From JAUYMM01 sp049301455 (lineage in GTDB: Bacteria > Patescibacteriota > Microgenomatia > UBA8517), in assembly GCA_049301455.1 (NCBI GenBank), contig JBAQKY010000029.1, positions 1 to 64,000 of the forward strand: a DNA stretch of 64,000 bases. The letters run 5' to 3'. Position 1 is the stretch's first letter; every line of letters begins with the position of its first letter. The translations under genes and the position numbers were made by a program. Of this stretch, positions 48,433 through 57,360 are shown piece by piece. The notes below the pieces were generated by a model, which saw only the letters and a list, made by a program, of their open reading frames with translations, did no database searches and was not told the DNA's origin.

Positions 48433-48684
48433 TTATTTGGTCTTTTTATTTTTCTTTGGAGTTTCTTTTTGATCACGATTTAAGATCAAATAAATTAAAG
48501 GTAATATGCCCATAGAATTAACAACCAATAATGCAATAAACCACACATTCTGATCCTTTCTTGCAGATTTCCAAAGTGCAAAACCGCGTAAAACCAAATC
48601 AAAAATGGCAAACGGTATTAAAAGTCCAAACAGACCAAAGTTGTTTCCTAAACCGTTGTAGTAATTATTGTACCCCCACATCAT
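48433..48684 (-). CDS. DUF5652 membrane protein
   Basis: 83 residues, two membrane helices (FGLFGLLIPFAIFDLVLRGFALW and VWFIALLVVNSMGILPLIYLIL) and a lysine-rich tail. The LRGFALWKSAR...NVWFIALLVVNSMGILPLIYLI pattern matches DUF5652 (related to the cardiolipin-synthase N-terminal membrane hairpin) seen in many CPR genomes. Function unknown. The start overlaps the upstream GIY-YIG gene by 4 nt. Confidence 0.85.
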   Translation of the reverse strand: MMWGYNNYYNGLGNNFGLFGLLIPFAIFDLVLRGFALWKSARKDQNVWFIALLVVNSMGILPLIYLILNRDQKETPKKNKKTK

Positions 48685-48929
48685 ATATTATTAATTAAAG
48701 CTTCTTTTTTTGATTTTGTCAATTTCTTAATTTCGGTCTCACGCCTTAGAGCATTACTCCTATTTTTTAATTTTTCTGTGTAAACCAATTCAAAACTTTC
48801 AAAAGATCTCATGTACTTAGCAGATTTTCTACCTTTACTTCTATGTTCCTGAAGTCTTTTTGTTAAGTTATTTGTAATCCCAGTATATAGAGTGTTCTTG
48901 GATGTTCTTAGTATGTAGACGTTGTACAT
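48681..48929 (-). CDS. GIY-YIG nuclease domain protein (YhbQ-like)
   Basis: 82 residues, a single GIY-YIG domain: YNVYILRTSKNTLYTGITNNLTKRLQEHRSKGRKSAKYMR, with the tyrosines, arginine and catalytic-type glutamate in LRRETEIKKLTKSKKEALI. Free-standing forms are small nucleases of unknown role. It lies 1 nt after dus and overlaps the DUF5652 gene, so the three are probably one operon. Confidence 0.9.
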   Translation of the reverse strand: MYNVYILRTSKNTLYTGITNNLTKRLQEHRSKGRKSAKYMRSFESFELVYTEKLKNRSNALRRETEIKKLTKSKKEALINNI

Positions 48930-49877
48930 TTAGAGTAATTTTTTAGCTTCCTCAACATTTTTTGTTGCCATGAGTTTTGCTCGTAATTCCCTAGATCCCT
49001 CGAAATTGTTAACATACATCTTAAAAAACTTTTTTACAGCGTCATAGCTGAGACCTACTTTATCAAAATGCATTGTATTATCGTATAGATCTAGATGTTT
49101 TAATAAAACTTGTCTGTAGTCGTCCCAACTATGTTGTTTTTCTTCTTTATCAAAAACCCAAGGGTTGCTGAATATGCCTCGACCTATCATAACTCCATCT
49201 ACATTATATTTATCATGTTTTTCTTGTATATCACTTTGATTTTTGACGTCTCCATTGCCAATTATTATAGTTTGAGGTGAAATACTATTTTTTATTTTTA
49301 CTGCTTTTGCAATTTCTTCCCAGTTTGCTGGGACGTCAGACATTTGTTTTGCTGTGCGTCCATGAATAGTTAATGCATCTATTTTTTGTTCGAGTAAGAA
49401 AGTGATCCAGTCTTCAGTCTCAACATCTTTAAAACCAATTCGTGTTTTTACACTAATGGGTAACTTTTTTGTGCCTTTGCGTGTTGCTTTAATAATTTCT
49501 GCAACTAACGGTCGATTGTTTATCAGTGCTGAACATGCTCCAATTTTAATAACTGCCCGTACGGGACAGCCCATATTAATATCAATTCCATCAAAACCAA
49601 ACTTTTCAGCAATTTGTGCAGCTTTTGTAAAATGCTCAGGATTTGTACCCCAGATTTGTGCAACAATTGGATGTTGTACTTTGCTGAATTTGAACCTGTG
49701 GATTGTTTTCTCGTAACCTTCAGATGATAGTGCATCTACATTAGTAAATTCTGTAAATAAAACATCTGGTTTTGGAAGTTCGTTTGCTACAATCTCACGA
49801 AATACAAAATCTGTTACATTTTCCATAGGCGCAAGAACTGAAAAAGGTTTAGGGAGTTTAATCCAGAAATTATTCAT
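48930..49877 (-). CDS. dus: tRNA-dihydrouridine synthase
   Basis: 315 residues. Reduces uridines in the tRNA D-loop with FMN. Motifs: FSVLAPMENVTDFVFREI, GINMGCPVRAVIKIGACSALI (catalytic cysteine in GCP), LPISVKTRIGF, TIHGRTAKQM, IGNGDV and GVMIGRGIFSNPWVF. Starts 12 nt after mltG on the same strand. The Dus subfamily (A, B or C) is not clear. Confidence 0.92.
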   Translation of the reverse strand: MNNFWIKLPKPFSVLAPMENVTDFVFREIVANELPKPDVLFTEFTNVDALSSEGYEKTIHRFKFSKVQHPIVAQIWGTNPEHFTKAAQIAEKFGFDGIDINMGCPVRAVIKIGACSALINNRPLVAEIIKATRKGTKKLPISVKTRIGFKDVETEDWITFLLEQKIDALTIHGRTAKQMSDVPANWEEIAKAVKIKNSISPQTIIIGNGDVKNQSDIQEKHDKYNVDGVMIGRGIFSNPWVFDKEEKQHSWDDYRQVLLKHLDLYDNTMHFDKVGLSYDAVKKFFKMYVNNFEGSRELRAKLMATKNVEEAKKLL

Positions 49878-49889
49878 CTAGCTATTATA

Positions 49890-50858
49890 TCAAAGGTAAG
49901 ATTTGATATTTTCTTTGTGCTCTTCATAAGTTTTTGCACAATGTATTTGTCTGTTTGAGTCATGTAGATAGAAGATGCAATCTGTCTCTTCAGGATTAAG
50001 AGCTGCTTCAATATATTCAACATTTGGGCTACAAATTGGGGTTGGTGGTAGACCCTCATTTTTATAGCTATTATATGGAGAGTCAAGTCTTTTTTGCTCT
50101 AGATCGATTGCCCCCCACCAACTTCCATTCTCATTTTTACCAAGTGTGTATTGCATTGTGGCATCGATCTGAAGTCTCATGTCTTGATTCAATCTGTTCC
50201 AAATAATTCCAGATATTAGTTTTGCATCTTCTCTACCTGCAGCTTCTCTGGCAATTAACGATGCAATTTTAAGTCCAGTTGTCCATTTTATATTTTTTGA
50301 TAAGTAGTTACTTGATAATGGTGCAAACTTTTCTTCAAAGTTTTGAGTAAATCTTTGTGCAACTTGTTCTACAGATTCGTTGACTGGAATTAGATAAGTG
50401 TCTGGATAGAATACGCCTTCATAATAATCAGTATTTTTAAATAGGTTATTCCATTGTTTGAGTTTGTCTTCACTCCAATCTAAAGTATTTGCTAGTTTTT
50501 CACCTACTTGTTCTTTTCTTGGGCAGTAGTATATGTTTACCCAAAGTAAATCTTGTTTACTGGTAATTTTATTTAATATTTGCCATGAATTTAGTGACTG
50601 GTCTATGTAATAACCACCTTCTTTAATCTCAATATTTTTAAAAAAGTAATTATGTAACAAATCAAAGGCTTTTTTGTTTTTGATTAAATTTTGTTTAATT
50701 AGAGATTCTGAAAGATTAAACGATTGTCTGTTTTGTGGCACAACAAAAGTAACAATAGTCTGATTTTTACTTACAGGGCCAAAAAATGAAACATAAATTG
50801 AAAACACAAAAAAGGTCAGAGCAAGTAAAAGTATGGTTATTTTAAATAAGGTTTTCAT
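49890..50858 (-). CDS. mltG: endolytic murein transglycosylase MltG (YceG-like)
   Basis: 322 residues. A short N-terminal membrane helix (FKITILLLALTFFVFSIYVSFF), a LysM-like part, then the YceG domain: GLKIASLIAREAAGREDAKLISGIIWNRLNQDMRLQIDATMQYTLG and YNSYKNEGLPPTPICSPNVEYIEAALNP. It ends glycan polymerisation by cutting new strands at the membrane. The active-site glutamate of the family lies in the REA of the first motif. First gene of the minus-strand operon. Confidence 0.92.
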   Translation of the reverse strand: MKTLFKITILLLALTFFVFSIYVSFFGPVSKNQTIVTFVVPQNRQSFNLSESLIKQNLIKNKKAFDLLHNYFFKNIEIKEGGYYIDQSLNSWQILNKITSKQDLLWVNIYYCPRKEQVGEKLANTLDWSEDKLKQWNNLFKNTDYYEGVFYPDTYLIPVNESVEQVAQRFTQNFEEKFAPLSSNYLSKNIKWTTGLKIASLIAREAAGREDAKLISGIIWNRLNQDMRLQIDATMQYTLGKNENGSWWGAIDLEQKRLDSPYNSYKNEGLPPTPICSPNVEYIEAALNPEETDCIFYLHDSNRQIHCAKTYEEHKENIKSYL

Positions 50859-50887
50859 TTGTATATTAAGTTAATATATTTTAAGAT
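50859..50887 (+). promoter_or_regulatory. leaderless-type promoter of the cation/proton antiporter
   Basis: TTGTAT at 50859-50864, 17-nt spacer, TAAGAT at 50882-50887, 7 nt before the ATG at 50895. The element decides the start, because longer in-frame starts upstream would fall before the RNA begins. mltG diverges from the same interval. Confidence 0.6.
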
Positions 50888-50894
50888 GTATAGA

Positions 50895-52535
50895 ATGGAC
50901 AATACAATTATACAGCTTGCAATAATCTTAACATCAGCTTCTGCACTTGGATTAATTGTTCATAAGTTAAAATTACCATTAGTAGTTTCATATATTTTAG
51001 TCGGCGTAATAATCTCGTTCTTAAGTGTTTTTGATGTTACTCAATCATTAGTTCTTCATATATTGCCTGAAATAGGAATTGCATTCGTTTTGTTTTTAAT
51101 TGGTATGGAGCTTGATCTTCGTGAGATTAAGACGTTAGGTATACCAATAATAGTTTCAGCAATTGGACAAGTGATTGTCTTAACAATAATTGGATTTTTC
51201 TTGGCGGGTCTTCTAGGTTTTGAAACTTTTGAAAGTTTTTATTTAGGATTAGGCTTGGCCTTCTCATCAACTGTGGTTGTTGTAAAAATGTTGTTAGAGA
51301 AGAAAGATCTCTCTTCACTTCATGGAAAACTTTCAATTGGAATCTTGTTAATTGAAGACTTGGTTGCTATTGCAGTCCTCATGATCATTTCAGTAAGTGG
51401 TTCTGCTTTAGGTTTAGGCTTTCAACAAAGTTTGCCGATATTAACTTTAATACTCAAAGCGATTGGTCTATTTGTCTTAACCTTTGTTCTTTCAAAATAT
51501 GTATTAGAGAAATTATTTGACGCAGTTGCAAAGTCTACAGAATTGTTGTTTTTTACAACTATTGCATGGTGTTTTGCTTTTACATCTCTTGCAATTTTGC
51601 TTGGATTCTCTGTTGAGATTGGTGCCTTTTTGGCTGGTGTGGCCCTTGCTTCATCGCCTTATCATTTTCAGATTCAAGGTAAGATAAAACCACTTAGGGA
51701 CTTTTTCTTAACTTTGTTTTTTGTCTATCTTGGTTCACATGTAAAGCTTGAATATTTAATTACTTCTTTCCCAATAATAATTGTTTTTACATTGTGTGCA
51801 CTAGTTTTAAAACCACTAATTTATATGATGATTTTAGGTAGCTTTGGGTTTAGAAAACATACGCTTTTTCAGACTGCGTTAAATCTTTCTCAAGTTTCAG
51901 AATTTTCACTTATTATTTTAGTCGTTGGTGTAAAGGCAGGACTTGTTTCTAATCTGCCACTTTCAATAATGGCTTCTGTTGCAGTTCTTTCTATAATTAG
52001 TTCCTCTATTATGATTTCATTTTCAAACAAGATATATAAAATGTTTATTCCAATAATGCCTTTCTTTGAACATAAAAGGAAAGTCCACTTTTTGGAGACT
52101 AACAATAATAGTGATTTAGAAAAACATGTAATTATTATTGGAGCACACAGAACAGGAGGTCCTGTTGTTAAGTACCTTAAAAAACAAGGTATTCCATTTT
52201 TAGTAATGGACTTTAACCCACATCTAGTAAAAGAATTAAGAGAGAAGGGTATGAATGTCGTATATGGTGATATTGGTGACCCAGAAGTTTTAGATAGCTT
52301 GCAAATTGAAAAGGCCAAACTTATTATTTCTACTGCCCCTTCAATTAGTGATAACCAAACCCTTTTGGAAGAATGTAAAAGAAGGTCTGCAAAAGCAGTT
52401 GTGATTGTTAGAGCAGAAGATAAAGAACATGGTGATGCCTTAAAAGCACTTGGAGCAAATTATATTATTTCACCAGAAACAGTTGCTGGGTCATACCTTG
52501 TCAATAAAATAAAAAGCCATTGGTCAAGACATTGA
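50895..52535 (+). CDS. CPA2-family cation/proton antiporter with TrkA-N domain (KefB-like)
   Basis: 546 residues. About 12 membrane segments in the first 375 residues (SASALGLIVHKLKLPLVVSYILVGVIIS, FLIGMELDLREIKTLG, ...AFSSTVVVVKMLLEKKDLSSLHGKL). A C-terminal RCK/TrkA-N Rossmann domain starts at VIIIGAHRTGGPVVKYLKKQG (about 410) and binds NAD(H) or another ligand to gate transport. Likely exchanges K+ or Na+ for H+. Its end faces the calcium antiporter gene at 12 nt. Confidence 0.92.
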   Translation: MDNTIIQLAIILTSASALGLIVHKLKLPLVVSYILVGVIISFLSVFDVTQSLVLHILPEIGIAFVLFLIGMELDLREIKTLGIPIIVSAIGQVIVLTIIGFFLAGLLGFETFESFYLGLGLAFSSTVVVVKMLLEKKDLSSLHGKLSIGILLIEDLVAIAVLMIISVSGSALGLGFQQSLPILTLILKAIGLFVLTFVLSKYVLEKLFDAVAKSTELLFFTTIAWCFAFTSLAILLGFSVEIGAFLAGVALASSPYHFQIQGKIKPLRDFFLTLFFVYLGSHVKLEYLITSFPIIIVFTLCALVLKPLIYMMILGSFGFRKHTLFQTALNLSQVSEFSLIILVVGVKAGLVSNLPLSIMASVAVLSIISSSIMISFSNKIYKMFIPIMPFFEHKRKVHFLETNNNSDLEKHVIIIGAHRTGGPVVKYLKKQGIPFLVMDFNPHLVKELREKGMNVVYGDIGDPEVLDSLQIEKAKLIISTAPSISDNQTLLEECKRRSAKAVVIVRAEDKEHGDALKALGANYIISPETVAGSYLVNKIKSHWSRH

Positions 52536-52546
52536 ATAAAAAGATA

Positions 52547-53506
52547 TTAAATCCAAAACATTAGGCTTTTGTGACCCATAATCTCGACATATAAAAATAA
52601 AATATAAATACTGAGTAAAAATAAACCTTCAATTCTTGAGACAGTATTCTTTGACCTAGCAAACAGATAAAAAATAAATAGACCTACTACTAAAAACAAT
52701 AGACTAGTAACATAACTATTGCTTAAAATTATGGGTTTCTTATAAGCAAGTGATAATATTCCAATTAAGAATGTGTTGAATGCTGCTGATCCAACATAGT
52801 CTCCAAAAGCAACCTGATTGTTTTTCATAAACGCTGCACGAATAACCAACGATAATTCTGGTACGTTTGTGCCAATTGATATGACAAGTAAGCTAATTAA
52901 GAATGGAGAAACATTTAAAATTTCAGCAAAATAATTAGTTTGTTCTACTACAAAACGACTTGCAATGAAAATTACGACAATTCCAAATATTATTCTTAAA
53001 ATTTCTTTACCAAACTTTACACTTTTATCAGTTTCAAAATTAGCTAGATTGTCAAACAGTCCTTTCTTGGCTTGAATACTAATAATTAGAAAGATGAATA
53101 GTGAAACACAGACAATACTATCAAACTTTCCGATTGTACCATCAAGTGTGAGCATGACTGGTAAGGCTACGACAACAAGAGATGCAGGTAGATTAAATCC
53201 TTGAAACTCTGGACTTATTCTTATACTTTTACCAACTATTGCCAAGAGTGGAACAATTAACATAAATAAAACGATTGAAGCTCCAATTAAATTTCCGACA
53301 TATATTTCTGGTTCATTTTCAATAATAGAATTGACTCCAACTGAAAGCTCGCTGATAGATGTAAAAAAACCAAGTAATATGAATGAAACAACAAATGATG
53401 ATACTTTGAGTGTTCTTGATATTCTTTGAACTGATTTAATTGCAATACCTGACCCAATCCAAATGCCTATGAATGAAAATAAATATATGAGCAGGTGGTT
53501 AATCAT
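52547..53506 (-). CDS. CaCA-family Na+/Ca2+ antiporter-like protein
   Basis: 319 residues, about ten membrane segments with two inverted repeats. Repeat motifs: VSFILLGFFTSISELSVGVNSIIENEPEIYVGNLIGASIV and SIGTNVPELSLVIRAAFMKNNQVAFGDYVGSAAFNTFLIG, the alpha-repeat signatures. Removes calcium or another cation from the cytosol. Minus-strand TATTAT (53518-53513) ends 6 nt before the ATG. Confidence 0.88.
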   Translation of the reverse strand: MINHLLIYLFSFIGIWIGSGIAIKSVQRISRTLKVSSFVVSFILLGFFTSISELSVGVNSIIENEPEIYVGNLIGASIVLFMLIVPLLAIVGKSIRISPEFQGFNLPASLVVVALPVMLTLDGTIGKFDSIVCVSLFIFLIISIQAKKGLFDNLANFETDKSVKFGKEILRIIFGIVVIFIASRFVVEQTNYFAEILNVSPFLISLLVISIGTNVPELSLVIRAAFMKNNQVAFGDYVGSAAFNTFLIGILSLAYKKPIILSNSYVTSLLFLVVGLFIFYLFARSKNTVSRIEGLFLLSIYILFLYVEIMGHKSLMFWI

Positions 53507-53665
53507 ATATCTATAATATCAGGAAAATGATTAGCATGAAGACAAATAATTTAGTTGAGGTTGCCTGATGATTTATCAACAGTAAACTGGACTGAAATTA
53601 TCAAATACCCTAGGTTAGTTTGTCAAAAAAGTGAAGTGTATATTAATGCTGTCTCATCATAGATT
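53507..53665. other. 159-nt intergenic region
   Basis: AT-rich, between the antiporter start and the end of the KAP NTPase gene. Apart from the minus-strand -10 of the antiporter I see no gene, terminator, direct repeat of tRNA-Gln or other structure. Confidence 0.5.
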
Positions 53666-56600
53666 TTATTTACGTATTAATTGCTTCAACTCTCTCTTGT
53701 AGGTCGTAAGATCTTTACCTCTTAATTTATTATTCTTTATTGTATCGAGTAACTTTTCTGAAATGTATTGTTGATTTTCTAAATTTGTCCATTGATTTAA
53801 CTTATTTTTAAATTCTAAATAATAATCCTTAAATTTGTTCCAAGGTAATTTCGCTTCTTCTATGATCGAAATCGTCATGTCAATCGTTTGTCTCTCATCC
53901 TGTCTATTTAGAGTTTCAAACAACTGCTTAACATAGGCAATTAATCTTTCGTCAGACAAGCTGTCCTTGATTAAAAGGACTGACCTCAAGGAATTTTCGT
54001 AATTTGCATTCAACCGCCTTTGAGGCTCGCTTAACCAATTGACTATTTTTCTACCAACTTCTTGTTTTTGTTCCTCACCTAGATAATCTGATTGAGACAA
54101 AACTTCATAACCAACAATTTGGATGTCGGGTTGGTCTGAGCAAATCATTCCGAGTATTTGTTCCGCTAAAGTATTCTTTAGGTCTACTGGATCATTCTTT
54201 TGCATCGACGTGGAGAGCCATGCATAATATTGCCTTCTTGCTCCTGGTGCAAACTGCACAATCCTGTTAATTAAACTTCGAATAACTCTCAGGCGATCGG
54301 GTAGTTTTTTGCCTTTGAAAAAAGCAATGCCCGCATCAGACGATTTATTGATTAAATTTTCAATGACTATTATCTTTTTATCATCCGACATGAGCTCGTA
54401 TGCCGATTCAATATCTTGAGGGCCTCTAGTGATTGATCTTTCAAGAAAATGTTCCAAAAAGGTGTTAATAAAAATATCAGCAACTTTAGCTTCAACTGAT
54501 CTAGTAATAGAGCTTTCAAGTGCTTCAGGTTTTGAATTAGCAACAAAAACTCCTATCACTCTCTTGATCATGCTTAAACTATTTTCTGTAGCAAATTTGT
54601 GAGTATGGAGCAATATCGGCAAGAAATATTCTCTTTCTTCATAGTTGCCAGAAGATTCACAAGATGTCACCATCTCAGATGCAAGTGCATTAATAGATGT
54701 TTCATCTGAGTTTTCTAAAAGATATCCAAAGTTTATTAGAACATCTGTGATACCTAAAATAAGTTCCTTTCTTTGTGCTAAGTCAGGCGTTTGTTGGCTA
54801 TGCTGATCTTTGATCATCTTCGTAACTATGTTTAATAGGACAACTGATAAATTATTTGTTTTTATAAATTCAGAATAATGTTTGATAGTGCCTAAATATT
54901 CTCGAAAGTTTGTATAATTTGCTCCATTGATAAATTTTGTTAGTGTTTCAGGGGATATAAACTTATCTTGAGTAATATTTGAATCAAATACAGAAATTAC
55001 CGAAGGGTACAAAGAGTAAGATTGTTCGATTATTGATCTAACATCCGCTATAAAATTTTCGTCTAATCGTTTCAATTTCGTCAGATTTGTAAGAATTTCA
55101 ATTGCTGTTTTGTGGTCTCTTTCTTTTGTCAAATTTTCATCATACAATGCAGATATATATCTTCCTATCAAAGCTTTTCTGTAATCCAGAGTTATATTTG
55201 CATCTGATATAAAAAGTTCAAAAATACGATTTGTATCTAATGTTTTATACTCTTGCCAAATGTCTCTTTCTACAACTTCAGTGGTTCTATCTAAAAAGAC
55301 TTTGTTATCAAGTTTAAAATCTATCGAGTCTGAAACAGATATAAAAGTTTTAACAACATTAGTTAGCCACTGAGGTTGATATCTATATTCCTGATATAAA
55401 TCGATAATAAATCTAAAGATCTCACCAGACTTTTTCTTGTTAATTGTTATCAACTGCTTAGATTCTTCAATGTTGTTGTCAATTAATGCTTTTGTTAATT
55501 GATTGGAACTCTTTAACTTCTTGGCACTATTAGCAATTTTAAAAAATATAAAAGGCTTCGCGTTATTTGCTTTAATAGTGCTCGTTTGCAGCATGAACAT
55601 CTTAAACTCTTCTGTTGATGTTTTAACCTCAATATTTTCCGGATCAAAAATTTTATTATCTCGAAGATTAATATACTCATCTGGAAACTTTTGCTTGAGG
55701 ATCTGGATTTTTGCTAAGTATGCAAGGTTTTTACTAACCTCTGACCAGACATCGCCATCTGAGTAGTATGCAATTAAAATTGTCGCAGCAAAATTGTTTA
55801 GGAATTGTTTCACAGCTCTTGGTGATGATTTAAATCCGTAAGTAACAACTCTTAGCAAATTTTCTTCCTGACCTTTCAATATCTCAGTACCGTTATCTAA
55901 ATCTTTTATGAGTTGTGTTGAATACTCATCTAAATCTGTAGAAATAAAATCGGGCGTTGTAACAACAATGCCAAAGATTTTTCTTAAATATTCAGTGGCG
56001 TCAAACTTTCCAGTATTGTCACTATAGTATTTTTTAATCTGCGTCTCTATAGAAGATGAATCGCAGGGTATTATGAAGACAACTTTGTTATCTAGTTTTA
56101 CATCCAAAAAAGTTCTGACTGAAGACAATATGTTTATTGCAGAATCTCCTTGGACTCTGTCAATATTGTCGAACACAACCACAAGATCACCCTTAATTCG
56201 TCTAATAATATCTTTGAATTTCTTTTCAAATTGTTCAGGCGAATTTAAGTAATCTCTTTTCTTTATCAAAGTCTGCGTTTTTGTTTCATCTGCCAGATCC
56301 TTGACCAGTTTTTCAGTCAATTTTTCTACAAATGTTTTAGTAACCCATCCAACTATCATTGCTAATGCGGTTGACTCAGAAATATATCCAATTAGTGACT
56401 GAGCAGAATGGATTAGTGAGTTTGTTTCGCCTAACTTGAGTTGAAGTAATAGCTGAGAAACTCCAAAAAATAGAAGCCCAAAAAGCAATAGATTGCTAAT
56501 TATAACCTCCCAAATTCTTTTTATAATATTCACAAACCATGAGAATCTATTTTTAGATAAAACGTCACCCCTTTTTTTAATTTGCTCTCTTGTTTCAGTA

Positions 56601-56971
56601 GAAGCATTTAACACGTCGTCCAATTCATCTTCGCTTATCGCTTGTCCTTCCTTCCATAATTCTTTATCTTCGATAAAGTTCCTTAGGGTTGTAAGAAAAG
56701 TTCTTCTTAAAGGATCGCCTTTATATTTCCATGTATCAAAAATAAAGACTGGATATTTAGACTTATAATCTTCAGCAAGGTTCTCGACTATCGTACTTTT
56801 ACCTGAACCCCAAGGACCGAACAAACCAATAGTAAAAAATCCTAGACCATTTTGAATTATTTCATGGAGTGTTGGAGCAATATATTTGTGATAAAAATCA
56901 TAATAAGTTTTGTCGTTTTTTAGGATAGGAGTATCTTTTAAAAACCCTATGTTCAGTTTCTTTTTTACCAT
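53666..56971 (-). CDS. KAP-family P-loop NTPase with long helical C-terminus
   Basis: 1101 residues. Walker A GPWGSGKST at residues 52-60, FDTWKYKGDPLRRTFL after it, two membrane helices between Walker A and B (about 153-175 and 190-215), and Walker B LVVVFDNID at 263-271, all in KAP order. Residues about 390-1100 are a long helical array of HEAT/ARM appearance with no known catalytic motif. KAP NTPases include PifA, which excludes phage T7, and animal ankyrin-repeat kinases; some are defence proteins. The neighbours are not defence genes. The largest gene in the window; minus-strand TATAAT at 57004-56999 with TTGGAA. Confidence 0.88.
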   Translation of the reverse strand: MVKKKLNIGFLKDTPILKNDKTYYDFYHKYIAPTLHEIIQNGLGFFTIGLFGPWGSGKSTIVENLAEDYKSKYPVFIFDTWKYKGDPLRRTFLTTLRNFIEDKELWKEGQAISEDELDDVLNASTETREQIKKRGDVLSKNRFSWFVNIIKRIWEVIISNLLLFGLLFFGVSQLLLQLKLGETNSLIHSAQSLIGYISESTALAMIVGWVTKTFVEKLTEKLVKDLADETKTQTLIKKRDYLNSPEQFEKKFKDIIRRIKGDLVVVFDNIDRVQGDSAINILSSVRTFLDVKLDNKVVFIIPCDSSSIETQIKKYYSDNTGKFDATEYLRKIFGIVVTTPDFISTDLDEYSTQLIKDLDNGTEILKGQEENLLRVVTYGFKSSPRAVKQFLNNFAATILIAYYSDGDVWSEVSKNLAYLAKIQILKQKFPDEYINLRDNKIFDPENIEVKTSTEEFKMFMLQTSTIKANNAKPFIFFKIANSAKKLKSSNQLTKALIDNNIEESKQLITINKKKSGEIFRFIIDLYQEYRYQPQWLTNVVKTFISVSDSIDFKLDNKVFLDRTTEVVERDIWQEYKTLDTNRIFELFISDANITLDYRKALIGRYISALYDENLTKERDHKTAIEILTNLTKLKRLDENFIADVRSIIEQSYSLYPSVISVFDSNITQDKFISPETLTKFINGANYTNFREYLGTIKHYSEFIKTNNLSVVLLNIVTKMIKDQHSQQTPDLAQRKELILGITDVLINFGYLLENSDETSINALASEMVTSCESSGNYEEREYFLPILLHTHKFATENSLSMIKRVIGVFVANSKPEALESSITRSVEAKVADIFINTFLEHFLERSITRGPQDIESAYELMSDDKKIIVIENLINKSSDAGIAFFKGKKLPDRLRVIRSLINRIVQFAPGARRQYYAWLSTSMQKNDPVDLKNTLAEQILGMICSDQPDIQIVGYEVLSQSDYLGEEQKQEVGRKIVNWLSEPQRRLNANYENSLRSVLLIKDSLSDERLIAYVKQLFETLNRQDERQTIDMTISIIEEAKLPWNKFKDYYLEFKNKLNQWTNLENQQYISEKLLDTIKNNKLRGKDLTTYKRELKQLIRK

Positions 56972-56998
56972 GCCGCTTCAATTCTTTAGTTTGAGCGT

Positions 56999-57028
56999 AT
57001 TATAGTCTAAGTGCTTCAAAAGTTCCAA
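56999..57028 (-). promoter_or_regulatory. promoter of the KAP NTPase gene
   Basis: TTGGAA (57028-57023), 18-nt spacer, TATAAT (57004-56999) on the minus strand, giving a leader of about 20 nt without a clear Shine-Dalgarno. Confidence 0.5.
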
Positions 57029-57197
57029 GTATAAGATAATTTTTATCTAAAAGGCCGAGAAATCTACAAAAGGAGATGTAGATGGTGATAATGGGTATTT
57101 GTTACAATTCCTATTTTTAATCTTTATTTAAAAAGTGTAAAGGTCGAATACAAGGCGTATAACGACTTTAAGTTAAAGGTGTAAAAATGGTAATGGG

Positions 57198-57268
57198 CTG
57201 GGGGACAGGGATTTGAACCCCAATAGGCAGATCCAGAATCTGCAGTCCTACCATTAGACGATCCCCCA
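57198..57268 (-). tRNA. tRNA-Gln, anticodon CUG
   Basis: Acceptor stem TGGGGGA with TCCCCCA and the U1-A72 pair typical of tRNA-Gln, discriminator G; D arm closed by a 3-bp GTC/GAC stem; anticodon stem GCAGA/TCTGC with loop TTCTGGA, so the anticodon is CUG and reads CAG codons. T arm GGTTCAAAT. The gene has 71 bases; CCA is not encoded. It reads CAG, a rare choice in an AT-rich genome, so a UUG tRNA is expected elsewhere. It lies upstream of the KAP gene on the same strand. Confidence 0.92.
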
Positions 57269-57342
57269 ATATATCTATGGTATTTTACTACACTTTAGAT
57301 TTTTATGTGACTAAATGCATACAATGGTATGGCATGTGTATG

Positions 57343-57351
57343 TGATATTAT
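57343..57351 (+). promoter_or_regulatory. extended -10 before the sugar dehydrogenase-like gene
   Basis: TGA-TATTAT at 57343-57351. The hexamer ends 9 nt before the TTG start at 57361, so the RNA would have a leader of about 3 nt. Confidence 0.4.
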
Positions 57352-57360
57352 TTATATAAG

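Noticed and set aside
57082..57120. 12-codon ORF with AGGAG 6 nt upstream
   Set aside because: Too short and with no promoter or neighbour to support it; an AT-rich intergenic interval gives such matches by chance.
57100..57290. Possible integration site at tRNA-Gln for the KAP gene
   Set aside because: I could not find a repeat of the tRNA end in 53507-53665 or elsewhere near the gene, and there is no integrase.
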